Positions 22,687 through 35,147 are shown, numbered from the stretch's first letter. The stretch is 64,000 bases of DNA from Isoperla grammatica (GCA_945910005.1 OX246740.1:53970638-54034637), one strand, 5' to 3'. A program made the numbers and translations. The notes: generated by a model from the sequence alone, not told the origin.

Positions 22687-22900
22687 GTAGGACGGAGGGG
22701 ACTTCGTACAGAGTAGGGACTTTCTCGTTGAAATGAGGGGTGGGAACTGTTTGCATTAATCCGTTTTGGGACTTCGTTGCAGGTAAGGGGACTGGAACTG
22801 CGGGGACTACGTACTAAGTATAGGGAGCAAATGTGGGCATTGTGGAGACTTTCTCGTTATGTGTAGACTGTTTGATTAGTTTTGGGACCGTGGCAAGGGA
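22669..22900 (+). repeat. Decayed ~98-bp repeat of the exon 5 end + donor
   Basis: CGGGGACTTCGTCGCAG|GTAGG at the exon end recurs as TTGGGACTTCGTTGCAG|GTAAGG at about 22768-22788. The following GACTTTCTCGTT...GGAACTGTTTG recurs as GACTTTCTCGTT...AGACTGTTTG near 22850, and a third boundary relic reads TTTTGGGACCGTGG near 22880. The second copy has a better donor than the real one. Confidence 0.75.
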
Positions 22901-23330
22901 GGATGTCGGAGGAAGTTTTTAAGTTTTTACACTTGTAATGAACTTTTTTTTTAATGAATTTTTTATACTTGTAATGAATAATGAACACTCAGTGTTAGGT
23001 AGGGTCCGTATAACATATGGGACTTCATGTTTCATTATTTACATTTTCATTATTATTATTTCATTATTTACAAAAATAAGCATCATGAGGAATAAGCCAC
23101 AAACTTGGGGTACTCGTCAATGCTGGGTAGGATGATATTTGGAGGATTTTGTAACTGGTTAGATGAAAAGCATACACTTCGAAGACAGAAATTTCTGAGA
23201 TTTGGAAAACTCCACAATGAAAAAAAAATGCAGGAACTGGGGGGGGGGGGGGGGGTACTAGGTTAACTAGTGGTGTGTAGTGCATGGTTAATATTATGGC
23301 CACGTGTCTAAACATTATGCCCAGCTTTGG

Positions 23331-23600
23331 AGGTCCAAATGGATCACATTGGTCGCACCCACTTAGGTCATTAAGAGTGTTTGTCGGTACGAGTGACCAA
23401 GGCGGGGGCTACTGCACTGATGCAGCTCTGTTTGCACTATAGAACAATCCAGCCTCATTGTCGGCCTAATGGATCACATTGGTCACGCCCACTTAGGTCA
23501 TTGAGAGTGTTTGTCGGTACGAGTGATCGAGGCGGGGGCTACTGCACTGGTGCAGCTCTGTCTGCACTATAGAACAATCCAGCCTCATTGTCGGCGTAAT
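23331..23600. repeat. 130-bp tandem duplication
   Basis: GGATCACATTGGTC starts at 23341 and again at 23471. Each unit contains AGTGTTTGTCGGTACGAGTG and CTGCACTATAGAACAATCCA. The two copies differ at a few positions only. Confidence 0.92.
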
Positions 23601-24949
23601 CATCGCATCCTTGCGAGTACAGTCACTACCAAAACGATATACTCACAAACATTCCAACAACTTCCATGGCAGAAGTTATTTTACTTGTAGGAATTTTAGA
23701 AACAAATATTTTCTAAGGAAAAAGTTTGCAATGATGACGTTGCAAAACTTGTTGTAGATGGTAGGAGATGAAATCTTTTGAAGAATACCGAAATCGATAG
23801 AAAATATAAATTAAGAGAGCTTTGTTAAAAACAAAAGAACTTTTATTTTCGATTAACGTTGACGTGTGTGATAGCACAAATTCTGTTAGTTCGCAGCAAG
23901 TTTCCTTATAGTGTAATACAGGAAGATTGATAGATTAACTTGATCTGTCGATTAGAGTTAATCGAACCAGAGCTTAAATGTTATCAAACTAATTAAGAGC
24001 TATTGACGAAATCATTATATATCAATTAGTAGCTCATCTGATAGATCAGTTAGTATACGATATACATAGATAGTTTTAGATTAGTTTGAGCAACCTTCAG
24101 GAATTAACGGAAGTTTATTACCACATACCGAGGCACTTACAGATGCAAGATGGCCCAATATATCCGATTATCTAAGCAGTCAAAGACGGCACAAGTAATT
24201 ATTTAATGATTGAAAAATCAAACTTTCGGCATAGGAAAAAAAAAGTTATCGACTTATTTGGTTCGACCTATCGATCCCAGTGCACGCACACACCTCACGC
24301 ACAATTCACTCAGGTTCAAGGTCGACGTAAGCGGACCGTATCTCCGTCGGTCGGTTGTGCGAATTCGCAAAACTTAATTCAATTACCTTTATCCAGTGTT
24401 TCAATCTCATAACTTGAGTCGGTACCTCGCGTAATATTAGTTGTTTCTTCTTCTTCTTCTCATGCGTGATGTTATTGGTGTTTGGATATGCGGCGTAATT
24501 ACACACAAACCGTGGTGGCCAATCAGAGGATGGGAGGTGGTTGAGGATAAAGCAGGATATACTAAGCTTGAACGTGACGTGGGGAGGAAAGGGGCGTACA
24601 ATGATGTACACGATTTCGTTGTATTTTCATAAAGATACGTCTAAGTACACCTTCGGGGAAAACCACCAACAGATTCCAAAAGGTTTAACAATTAACATTA
24701 TTTTGAGAGGCCTCTACGGAGTAAAAAGGTATGCTTAGTACTTTGCCTGCGAGACGAAGGAAATATACCTTAATCCTCTCGCATAACCTTGACTATTCCA
24801 AAACGAAATTGCCTCCGGCGATTTGTTATTTTGCGTCTTAGTTATTACATTGGAGTTGAATTATTCTCAAACATATCTGAAGGACAATAAGTTTGTTGCA
24901 ATGAGTAAGATAATACGTAGAATAGGAAGGCAAATTCTAAAAAAATCTA

Positions 24950-25015
24950 TTCCCACCGGGAGTCGAACCCAAATCTTCTTCTTGCCTTAACTATTCGACC
25001 ACGCTTGGCTGGATA
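24950..25015 (-). mobile_element. tRNA-like SINE relic
   Basis: CCACCGGGAGTCGAACCCAA is a reverse-strand B-box in tRNA context, and TATTCGACCACGCTTGGCTG is the degraded A-box side. No complete tRNA can be folded, so this is a retroposed relic. Confidence 0.4.
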
Positions 25016-25604
25016 ATCTAGCGTTCATCTTACTAACTGTTGGATATAACTGATTTTGATTGATCTGAAGTAAGATATGATCCAAACGTTTTGGATACAA
25101 TACTCCTGCATGCCCGACTAGACACCCGTGTGCGGTCACACCTCGCAGGTGATTACTCCAGTGGCGGACCGGGCAGGGCAGGGTAGGGCCACGCCCTAAA
25201 AGGACGCGCCTAGGTACTTTTTGTGCGCAAACGTCGACCGTGTTAATCACAGCGCTCAGTGTAATAACGCTGGCCGAGAGACAGACATGCAATCACCACG
25301 CTGAGATACAAGATTGTATACACCAGCATTTAAATACCTACTTTGCAAAAAAATTTAAATAGCAATAAACTTGTACGAAGTAAAACATAATATTATGATA
25401 ATGAAGGGAAAAAAGCGAGGCTTGGACAATAGCGCAGTTCATCCGTTTAGTCGCTGCTGCCCCCCCCCCCCCCCACCCCCCCTCCACCCCCCTCCCCCTC
25501 TCCAGGACGAATATACGTTTACGAATTTACCACTGCACATCTCTTATATGCTATGCTTTTAGTAGCTAACCGTAGTCAACCGCTATGTCATACTGACTGT
25601 GCAG

Positions 25605-25925
25605 TGTGAACGCTCTTCCAATGTCTTTGGAACATTTGTGTACGTTATTCCAATGTCTTTGCCACCTACACTATTCTAACGTCTTTGGCCTTTTGTCAAC
25701 GTTATTCTAATGTCTTTGGCACGACAATATAGATTATTCCAATATCTTTGGCACTAACTTCTACGCTATTCTAATGTCTTTGGTAATAACTGAGTACGTT
25801 ATGCTAAGGTCTTTGGCACAAGTGGTTACAATACATTCTTCCGATGTCTTTGGTACAACCGTGTTCGATATTCCAATGTCTTTGGTAAATTTGCGTGCGT
25901 TTTTTAATGTCTTTGGCACAACTAG
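25605..25925. repeat. Degenerate repeat of ATTCCAATGTCTTTGGCAC
   Basis: About nine copies of the core WATGTCTTTGGYA occur at 30-55-bp spacing, with variable linkers such as TGTACGTTATTC. The core is far better conserved than the linkers. Confidence 0.85.
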
Positions 25926-27209
25926 AAAACTTCAACATGGTGTTGATGTCAAGACAAGAGGCATATGGAACCAAGAAAGTGCATTCAAGTACTCTATAAG
26001 ATAGATTTATGTAATCATAGTGTAGTCTTATCTTTAATCCATTCATCGCCTACAACTGCATTCACGGAATTGTAAAGCAAACAAACAAAATCAAAAATCG
26101 CAAATTCATAGAATTGTAATAGCTACGTTAAATAATTATGCTTGAAACCTTCGTTATCAGTGATTGTAAGAGGTTTCCGTTATTGTGAAAACCTGCATAC
26201 TTCTTTTAGACACCCCTGGAAGTGAATTCTGTTCTATTGAATGAAGAATCTTTGACAGCTGAATCCGACTTCGTATATTATCTCATGTTTTACCAATAAA
26301 ACAGTGAAGTATTAGGGTCAACGCTTGTTCCTATCTAACCAGCTGATTATGAGTCCTTGCATCGCTCAACATGATCCCAATGAAGCAACCTACGGTCAAT
26401 AAGTATCGTTACACGTTAAGCAAATGTTTATTTACTTGCTGCAATACCAGTCTATAATAAGAACGTCTTATTTAATGTACTCCAACATAAGTGTTATAAA
26501 AGGTATAACAAACAAACGCAAATTGCGCCATCAATGAAAATAGTCTTTGAAGTTACCGATATTTTTATTTCAAAGAAATCCATAAAACATAGCAATGGCG
26601 AACCGAAAACGAAATAAATTTCAGTTTAAAATCACTGCCTGTTTACGTTTTAGATTGCAACCTACAAATACAACAAAGTTGCTTTGAAAGGTTCCATTGG
26701 TTCCATTCCCATCTTTCGGAATCATTTATATGACCAAAGAAAAAAGTCACAATTTTAATCTTGTGTACGTTTTATGCCAAACTTGTTTGATTAGTAATTT
26801 ATTGCCCTGGAATAATTTGTTTACACTATTGTTTGATTTAATATACATTTATAATTCCGATATAAAAATACAGAATGGATATTCCAATTGTATTGGCAAC
26901 CTTTGCGTAAAGGCAGATACTTTTCATAAAGTATTATCAACTCATGTAGTGTTATCTTATAAGTTCAAAAAACAAAAGTATGATATTGATAGGGTTATAG
27001 TACGTTGCCAAAGCAAAGTACGAGTATTACATAGATGTTTGCGTGTCCAGCTAGAACTAACTGAAAGCAATTACGTCTCGGTACCAAGTATATATTTATT
27101 ATGACGATGCAAGTTTGAAATAATTGTGAATTGCGTCAGGAGACCAATCTGAAAGGGGAAGTCTCCCATTAGTCACAACAAGAAGCTATTAACTTTAGTC
27201 AGGGTCTCA

Positions 27210-27892
27210 AACTCCACGTGGGCGATATACGTACACGTGGGCGATATATACGTACACGTGGGCGATATATATGTACACGTGGGCGATATAAGTACACGTG
27301 GGCGATATAAGTACACGTGGGCGATATAAGTACACGTGGGCGATATACACGTACACGTGGGCGATATACACGTACACGTGGGTGATATATATGTACACGT
27401 GGGCGATATATATATGTACACGTGGGCGATATATACGTACACGTGGGCGATATATATGTACACGTGGCCGCTATATACGTACACGTGAGCGATATATACG
27501 TGGGCGATACACGTACACGTGGGCGATACACGTACACGTGGGCGATATACACGTACACGTGGGCGAAACATGTGCACGTGGGCGATATACACGTACACGT
27601 GGGTGATATATGTACACGTGGGCGATATATACGTACACGTGGGCGATATATATGTGCACGGGGGCGATACACGTACACGTGGACGATATATACGTACACG
27701 TGGGCGATATACACGTACACGTGGGTGATATATACGTACACGTGGGCGATACACGTACACGTGGACTATATATACGTACACGTGGACGATATATACGTAC
27801 ACGTGAGCGATATATACGTACACATGGCCGATATAGGTACACATGGCCGATATAGGTACACGTGGGCGATATATATATGTACACGTGTTCAT
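27210..27892. repeat. E-box-bearing minisatellite (GTACACGTGGGCGATATA)
   Basis: A head-to-tail array of 18-24-bp units, core TACACGTGGGCGATATA with a variable TATA or CACG linker. I count about 30 copies of the palindromic hexamer CACGTG. Long open frames on both strands come from the stop-poor repeat and are not genes. It lies in intron 5 of the channel gene. Confidence 0.95.
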
Positions 27893-28084
27893 ACAGATCA
27901 ATCAGTCGTGGTTTCTTGGCTAAATTAGATATCGTTAGAGATTATATAGCTTGAATACAAAACTATTTTAATTTGGTAATTTAAAGAGGTTTGAGTAATA
28001 AAAAATAGCTGGAACTTTCGCATAAAACAGGAGATTACGTCAGAGTTGGGTGAGCAAACACACGAATTACGTAGTTACATGTTG

Positions 28085-28245
28085 TTCTACGTATCATGCT
28101 TATATTTGAGATGATGAGGGGGGACAGATGAAGATGAAGGACAGTTACAAAACCCATGGCTTGTACGGGATTCGAACCCAAGTTCCTGGATGCCGCGCGC
28201 TCAGGACATTCGTGACAACCGCACGAGCCACCGCGGACGGGAATT
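28085..28245 (-). mobile_element. SINE-A, copy 1
   Basis: The tRNA-like head reads, on the + strand, GGGATTCGAACCCAAGTTCC (reverse B-box), then the A-box side near GCACGAGCCACCGCGGACGG. The body contains GAGATGATGAGG and AGATGAAGATGAAGGAC, as in the copies at 32225, 49400, 52805 and 52975. All full copies in the window lie in the same orientation. Confidence 0.65.
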
Positions 28246-28249
28246 AAGT

Positions 28250-30360
28250 TATTAATGAAGTGTAAATTAACGAATATAAACGTATTTGATGATAATAAAA
28301 CTTTAAAGAGTATCAATAAAGTCACGCGTATTCCTCCTAATATATACAAGAATGTATTTTATATATTATACTTAATAGTAAAACGTAAAACAGGTAAGTA
28401 CAAGAGAAATAGAATAGAATTTCAGAAAATAACGAGGCCATTTATAATGCAGCCTAATATCCCATTGTACCAAACAAACAAATGCGAATAGCACGATTAA
28501 TGTGCACCAAGAAAATACACAGCCAGTAGTTCATACCCCACGCTAATCTTACTACTGAATTAGCCTGTGGGCGTGGATTCGAAGCCCGCACAAGACATTT
28601 CTCCTTATCCTCGACTATCTCCAATAATTAAACAACGCGCCTAAAGAAAACGTTTTTTAGCTTTGCCATTTTAATTGACCTACAGAATAATTAATACAAA
28701 TTCGACTTTAATATGTTCAATAGTTAACTAATTTATATCAATTGAGGCTCAATTTAAAAAAGAACTGACACCATTAAATTTGGTCCCGAATATCTTTGAC
28801 AAAGGCGCTCTTTAAATTAAATATCAATGTTGATATTTAATTAGTGGGTGTGTTACTGTGTTAGAAACATCAAAAAGTAATCGGCGATCACTTGAACTTC
28901 AGTTAGAAGCAAGATTATAATTATTATGAACGATTTCAATGATCAATCAAGGCGGTTTTTTTGAGACACTTTCGTTGCCGAGGTCCAAATAACAATCAAA
29001 TGAATTTTTTAATGTTTCAGATCAACTGTAGTTAAAACAGAAACTTCGAAATACGTTACTTAAAAGAAATATAGGCGTTCAAAAATAATTTCGAAACAAA
29101 TATATATTTGAAAAGCGTTTGCGGAGTTGCAATTGTTTCTTGCGCACTTCACTAGCACTTCTAATTACACAATCTATTGTTACAATCTGTGAACCCTGCC
29201 ACACGTATGATACGCAAAGTAGGTACTTAACTCTATCAGCTTCTATTCACAAACTCTGATTGAAAGCTATTTGTTTTGAAACAATGCACTATCGAAGGAC
29301 TTTTATTGCAATTAGCAAAGATTTGATAACTCCGTTGTAACACGAACTACGTGTATTGGATTATATGATTGGACATTGAAACAATGTCCAAGGTCCTGAT
29401 TTAGGTTCGGCGAACCCCAAATACCAATATTGTAGAGTGCCCCGAACTCTTGGAACCCAATCAAAAACCACAACATTAAGTAGGCCTACTCAATTTATGT
29501 TATGGAAATACGATGGACAAGTTAGAATTGGCAATTTTTAGACAATAATATAAAAATACAAACCACTATAATTTCGCTGTTTTTTGTTTCGGATAAACAT
29601 TGAATATGCCCCAAGCAACAACAATAAAATTACCTAACAACTGATTGTTTAATTACCTGACCTAAATGACAACATGATAGATGTCACAGCCCCCTTAATT
29701 ATAACCACTGCATTTATAGGTCGTCGATCACCGCCTTCTCAAGTGTTTATACAATGCCGTTCACCTAAAGACATCCGACCCTGGTTCATTGGGTACAAAA
29801 GTGAGCGTACTTAAACACAGGGTTGCTGTTGCTATATTGTATCATATAAACAGCAGTAAACAGCAGTAAACAAACTTGTAGACCCCCAAGAATATGTACC
29901 TCTATTACCTCTCTATAATTATCTCATTTAACACGTAAAAGAAGCTGCTTGGAAACGTTTATCTATATAATAACATTTCGTGTACAAGTACGTTTTTTCG
30001 CTATCCGGTGCAATTTTCCTAGAAAACGAGTTTACTTTATATTGGCGAACAAAAAACTAAGGTTAACATATATTTAATAGTTACAAAATATATTCATGAC
30101 ACAGATAGAAACGAGTAGTACGCTAACGTGATATTATAATTGAACTTTTTATAGTAATTAAATCAACAAGATTGTTTTGCCTGAGCTTTCGACTAACACG
30201 CACGAGGTGGTAATTTATATAAAAACATAGTATTATAGAATTATCGACCCTTCTCTCGCCGAAACAAGTAGTTTACAAGGTCACGTGAGAGTCGATCTGT
30301 GTTGTGAAGCTGAGTTAAAGGGACTCCGTCTCAGGCTAGGGTCACATCAAAGAGTTGCAG
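28250..30360 (+). other. K2P intron 5, middle part
   Basis: AT-rich intron sequence with no recognised repeat beyond short direct repeats such as AAACAGCAGTAAACAGCAGT near 29852. No exon or RNA gene is supported. Confidence 0.5.
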
Positions 30361-30368
30361 TGCTGTGA

Positions 30369-30670
30369 CTATAGGGAACCCGCAACTGACGTCACAGCCC
30401 AACTACAACAATGTAACAAATGAATCGAACTGATGGACAAACAACGAGCTGTCACAATAATAAAATTGTAACATTATGAAGAAAACGAGGTATGGCGATA
30501 GTAACTGCTTACCAGTTAAAACGTTTGATGATGGGCAAAAAGTTTCTTGTTTGTTTTGAAGATTTGTTTTCAAAATCAGAATATTTTATTGTTTGACAGC
30601 TTGTTGTTTGTCCATCGATTCATTTCATTTGTTTTATTGTTGTAAAGCAAGCTTGCAAGAAGCCTATAGG
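30369..30670 (+). mobile_element. Foldback MITE, family G, copy 4
   Basis: It runs from CTATAGGGAACCCGCAACTG to GCAAGAAGCCTATAGG, with arms CAAATGAATCGAACTGATGG and TTTGTCCATCGATTCATTTC. It abuts the composite array that follows, whose 31-bp submotif begins CTATAGGTTGGGACTATA. Confidence 0.8.
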
Positions 30671-31965
30671 TTGGGATTCTATACTTTACAGTGACTATGA
30701 ATCATATAGGATGCTCAGATATGACATAGTGTTCACGATACTTGTCTTGGAATGTGAGAGGAGGTTAGGTTAGCGTGCAGTTCCTAGAAAGCGAGCAGCG
30801 TATAAGGAAGCAAAGTAATTGGGGATATGTTGGGACTATATACTATACAGTGACTATGAACCACATAGGATGCTCAGATATGACATAGTGTTCACGATAC
30901 TTGTCTTGGAATGTGAGAGGAGGTTAGGTTAGCGTGCAGTTCCTAGAAAGCGAGCAGCGTATAAGGAAGCAAAGGAATTGGGGATATGTTGGGACTATAT
31001 ACTATACAGTGACTATAGGTTGGGACTATATACTATACAGTGACTATGAACCACATAGGATGCTCAGATATGACATAGTGTTCACGATACTTGTCTTGGA
31101 ATGTGAGAGGAGGTTAGGTTAGCGTGCAGTTCCTAGAAAGCGAGCAGCGTATAAGGAAGCAAAGGAATTGGGGATATGTTGGGACTATATACTATACAGT
31201 GACTATAGGTTGGGACTATATACTATACAGTGACTATGAACCACATAGGATGCTCAGATATGACATAGTGTTCACGATACTTGTCTTGGAATGTGAGAGG
31301 AGGTTAGGTTAGCGTGCAGTTCCTAGAAAGCGAGCAGCGTATAAGGAAGCAAAGGAATTGGGGATATGTTGGGACTATATACTATACAGTGACTATAGGT
31401 TGGGACTATATACTATACAGTGACTATAGGTTGGGACTATATACTATACAGTGACTATGAACCACATAGGATGCTCAGATATGACATAGTGTTCACAATA
31501 CTAGTCTTAGAATGTGAGGAGGTTAGGTTAGCGTGCAGTTCCTAGAAAGCGAGCAGCGTATAAGGAAGCAAAGGAATTGGGGAAATGTTGGGACTATATA
31601 CTATACAGTGACTATAGGTTGGGACTATATACTATACAGTGACTATGAACCACATCGGATGCTCAGATATGACATAGTGTTCACAATACTAGTCTTAGAA
31701 TGTGAGGAGGTTAGGTTAGCGTGCAGTTCCTAGAAAGCGAGCAGCGTATAAGGAAGCAAAGGAATTGGGGATATGTTGGGACTATATACTATACAGTGAC
31801 TATAGGTTGGGACTATATACTATACAGTGACTATGAACCACATCGGATGCTCAGATATGACATAGTGTTCACAATACTAGTCTTAGAATGTGAGGAGGTT
31901 AGGTTAGCGTGCAGTTCCTAGAAAGCGAGCAGCGTATAAGGAAGCAAATGAATTGGGGATATGTT
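30665..31965. repeat. Composite tandem array, 159 bp + n x 31 bp
   Basis: TGCTCAGATATGACATAGTG recurs at 30712, 30871, 31061, 31251, 31472, 31660 and 31848. Intervals are 159, 190, 190, 221, 188 and 188 bp. The differences are whole extra copies of a 31-bp submotif (CTATAGGTTGGGACTATATA...) plus a 2-bp deletion in the later units. Each unit contains GGAGGTTAGGTTAGCG, a TTAGG-like stretch. Short frames open through each unit begin at GTG and are not genes. Confidence 0.95.
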
Positions 31966-32224
31966 GGGAAGGTCATGTCAAATGAGGATGATGTAACAAT
32001 CGTCACATTCTAACCGTATCCGCTGTGCAGACAAGAACAGACAATATATAATTAGGCGCGTCTATACTTCCTACGATAAAAACATCTCTGGCGATACTTT
32101 TTAATTACATCACGCAAATCAAATGATGATTTTTTTTCAATAAAGATTTAAAGAAATTATCTTCTGCTTGCTAGTTTTATTGAAAGCAAAGAAGTCTTTG
32201 GTGTTGATGATTCTTGTTCCTTTA

Positions 32225-32335
32225 CGTCTCATTATTGCAATCATGCTATCCGAGACGATGAGGGGTGATGAGAGGTACCGGGATTCGAACCCACGTCCCT
32301 ACGCCACAGCCGCACGCTCAAAGAAGTGGACCAGA
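32225..32335 (-). mobile_element. SINE-A, copy 2
   Basis: TATCCGAGACGATGAGGGGT followed by ACCGGGATTCGAACCCACGT and CACAGCCGCACGCTC: a tRNA-like head in reverse orientation with the family's CGAGACGATGAG tail motif. Confidence 0.6.
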
Positions 32336-32504
32336 TAGACTTAAACTCGGAATTACTATGCAAGAAAGTCCGCGAAAAGTCGGAATCGATGCCGGATTCG
32401 TTTGCCGGTTTAGACATAGTTGTAATCAATAATGAAGCAACCTCGGGCTAGGTCAGGAGGTGGATGGGTGACCACTCTCCTCTGAAACACTAGTTACCGT
32501 TGAT

Positions 32505-32785
32505 TAGAGCAGATTGGAGGGTTTGAAAGCTTGTGTGTAACAGCTTCGTTCTTCTCGTCAACTGCTCGGCAGTCCAGGTTAGTGGAGGAACCCTACATGA
32601 CTGGTCTAAGCTACACCGTCCTTTCGGATGGGACGTAAAGCCGATGGTCCCCTTGGTACTTTTCGATAGGAGTGGGCTACGTCCCGGTAACCCTCCTCCC
32701 TTCCTCATTATCATTCATCAATCATCACTCATCAGGCTAAAGAGGACATTGTGCCCTACACTGGCAAATAAAGTAAAGTAATGTG
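32505..32785 (+). mobile_element. Retroposon fragment with GGGACGTAAAGCCGATGGTC
   Basis: A GC-richer segment with CACCGTCCTTTCGGATGGGA and GGGACGTAAAGCCGATGGTC, followed by ATCATTCATCAATCATCA-type repeats and an A-rich end (AAATAAAGTAAAGTAA). This motif resembles retroposon ends seen in many invertebrate genomes; I assign no family. No coding sequence remains. Confidence 0.45.
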
Positions 32786-33119
32786 ACCACTGTACGCTGT
32801 GTTTGAAGACACCCTACAAGACAGACCGAGAGAATCGATGACGTCATCGAATGCGCTCCTTACATAACCCAGCTGCATCGCGTGTCAGCCAATCAAATCA
32901 CATCCTCTTCTGTCGACCGTAGATCCGCGCAAAGACACTCGGAGCGTATTTAAGTTAATCAATTTATAGATTTCTTCCGGCCGTTCTAATGTGCCGAGGT
33001 TACGGCGGCGGTGCTTGGAAAATAAATACTACAGTGATTAGCAGCGTCAACAAGTCTAGTGTACTTAGTTGTACTCGCGGCAAATTAGTTCCGGACATCG
33101 GGTCGCGTGTTACATGGTA

Positions 33120-33265
33120 TAATATGTGACATAAGTAAATCAAGGGTAGGCGAGAACATGTATTTACTACATGTATTTACATGTATAACTGTTTTACTCT
33201 CTGCACTCTTCTATTCTCTGCACTTTTTTACTCTCTGCACTCTTTTACACTCTGCACTCTCTTAA
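33120..33265. repeat. Short repeat TTTTACTCTCTGCACTC and a 40-bp dispersed match
   Basis: Five imperfect copies of ACTCTCTGCACTCTT lie at 33191-33265. Just upstream, AAGTAAATCAAGGGTAGGCG plus AGAACATGTATTTAC matches 50770-50806 closely, so the left part belongs to a dispersed family. Confidence 0.6.
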
Positions 33266-33269
33266 TTAA

Positions 33270-34990
33270 AAAAATCCTATTTGCCATTTGGGCCATGTAC
33301 CGTAAAGCAACCGAACCGCCCGAGATTCTATTATTGTGCCATTTAGTCGGTGAATTGAATGGTGCATATAAAGCCTTTGAATATCGAGGGGAAACTAAAA
33401 TCTTTATTATTTCAATTAATTAATTTTTCGCGACCCACCTAATTTGAATGAAATAAATCACGTTTCACGCCAAAACACACAAGGATAAGGTGAGTTGTTC
33501 TTCAAGACGCGAGAACCGCAAAATTTATTTTTAAAATTCAATTATAATTAAAATTACATTACTACATATGTTTTAAGGTAAAACCAGCTCAAAATCATTA
33601 TAATTATAAATCATAATTATTATTATTAGTATGAAGATGATTACGAGTATTATGACCGTGGTTCTGGAGTGTTGTAAGCCCATGAAGTCTATACGCTTCA
33701 CCGCCCAGACCATCTTACCCGACCTTGCTTCTATTGGCGACCAAGTTCCCCGAACACAGGATAGCCTACAAACACCGTTCCACACGACGCTCGCAAGCGC
33801 TTTACCCAGCCAATATAATAACTGTGATTAGGCCAATTTCCTTTCGAATTGAATGCGATGATTCGACTATAGCCGTACGTAGTAATTGCGGTTTTGTCCG
33901 CGCCGAGCGCTCATTTCCATACCCATTTTCAAGTCACGTGTCTACTCATGTGTCGTGCATGCGAATATGCCCATTTAAAGAGCGCGCGGCCTTGGATTCG
34001 GGTTCAACTTTGGACGAGGATTGCCCGTGAGATTCGCAAAGTGTGATTGTAAATTGGTGTTGTGTTCGTTGTTCGAGGCAGCGAGGTTGTACGTACAATC
34101 ATAATTGTGTAACTATGCGTATAAAATGATAGATTTTTCAATGATTGGAATTCTTGTGGGTCATGGGTAAAGCTCCGACGTAAATTGGTGTTATTGTTGA
34201 CATTGATGTTAAAGGGAAAGAACAGGGAGGCCACGTGCTTAATTTATTTCGTGGAATTGAGAGATGAATGAATAATTTCGGAGACAAATTGAGATCATGA
34301 AACTATCTACTACGGAGTAGTATGTGGATAGCATGATAATGAAGAGAGGTGACAACTAAATCGTAGAAAAAGGTGTGAGAGAAAGACGTTTCCAGTGTAG
34401 AAGACCAGAACGATAAACGGGTTGTTTTTATCTCAGGACGAATTGTAGATAATGTATTTAATTAAACAAATAGTACCTACTTAAGTGTATACATGTTTCA
34501 AAATAGGAATTATAAAACCATCACGCGATAGATGACTAAAAAGATCCATAACAAGAATGAATTATTTTTGTTTTGCCGATCTGTAAACAGTTTTGTATGC
34601 ACAGTACACACTTTTGTTCTTTGCGACATTTTTTAAAAGTATATTTACAGGCTGTACCAATACACGCAATGGTTAACAATACCGCCATGTGTGTGGAGCG
34701 AGTGGGATTATCAACATATACGAAGATGGCGAACATTCTTTAGATCAAGGCATAATGTACAAGACCTCTCCGTAAAGCTATTCGAGACTGTGAGTGGGAG
34801 AAACATGTGAATACCAATGTACTGTAGCTCCCACTCCCACCACGACCGGCAATAAGGTAAAAGTGCTCTTGTATTATAGTTTTCCGAGTGCGATTCAACT
34901 TTTAAGTCAACAAGAGGTCCGAAAAATGTGGAGAAAACACACATAAATATTTAGTATTAAGAGAGAGAGAGACAGAGAGGCAAAAGTTGA
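33270..34990 (+). other. K2P intron 5, later part, no gene seen
   Basis: Ordinary intron sequence. Short frames at 33573-33831 and elsewhere have no ATG in context, no family resemblance and no repeat relation. Nothing further can be supported. Confidence 0.45.
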
Positions 34991-35051
34991 CTGTATGGAA
35001 CTAATATCAGTAAAAACATTCGAGCAAGATAAATACAGAAGACTTTCTTAC

Positions 35052-35147
35052 CTTATGCATCAGGAGTTCTCTGGAGATGAAAGATGAGAAGAAACTCGAC
35101 GTTTCGGCGATCTGATGATCCTGGCGTTCTTCCGTAGCTTTCCTCCA
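35052..35147 (-). CDS. Candidate antisense exon or exon-like repeat, copy 1
   Basis: On the - strand an acceptor (GTGATTAATTTCAG) is followed by 96 open bases and the donor AAG|GTAAGAAAG. The only sensible frame reads WRKATEERQDHQIAETSSFF then SSFISRELLMHK. It lies antisense inside intron 5 of the channel gene. A diverged copy sits 270 bp to the right. It may be an exon of a nested gene, or a repeat that happens to carry splice sites; its GCCGAAACGTCGA core resembles motifs found in repetitive elements. I recognise no protein family. Confidence 0.3.

Larger units (their letters stand above)
22901..27170 (+). other. K2P intron 5, first part
   Basis: AT-rich intron with a G17 run at about 23239-23255, a 130-bp duplication (23331-23600), a C-rich run at about 25457-25500, a tRNA-like SINE relic (about 24950-25015) and the ATGTCTTTGGCAC array. 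A frame open at 26697-27104 starts at TTG and has no known domain. No exon is supported. Confidence 0.6.

Noticed and set aside
27173..27928. Long frames on both strands rich in Thr-Tyr-Ile and Arg-Pro-Arg
   Set aside because: Artefacts of the CACGTG minisatellite, which lacks stops in several frames.
30934..31921. Repeated 62-66-codon frames in the composite array
   Set aside because: Each starts at GTG rather than ATG and simply spans one repeat unit.
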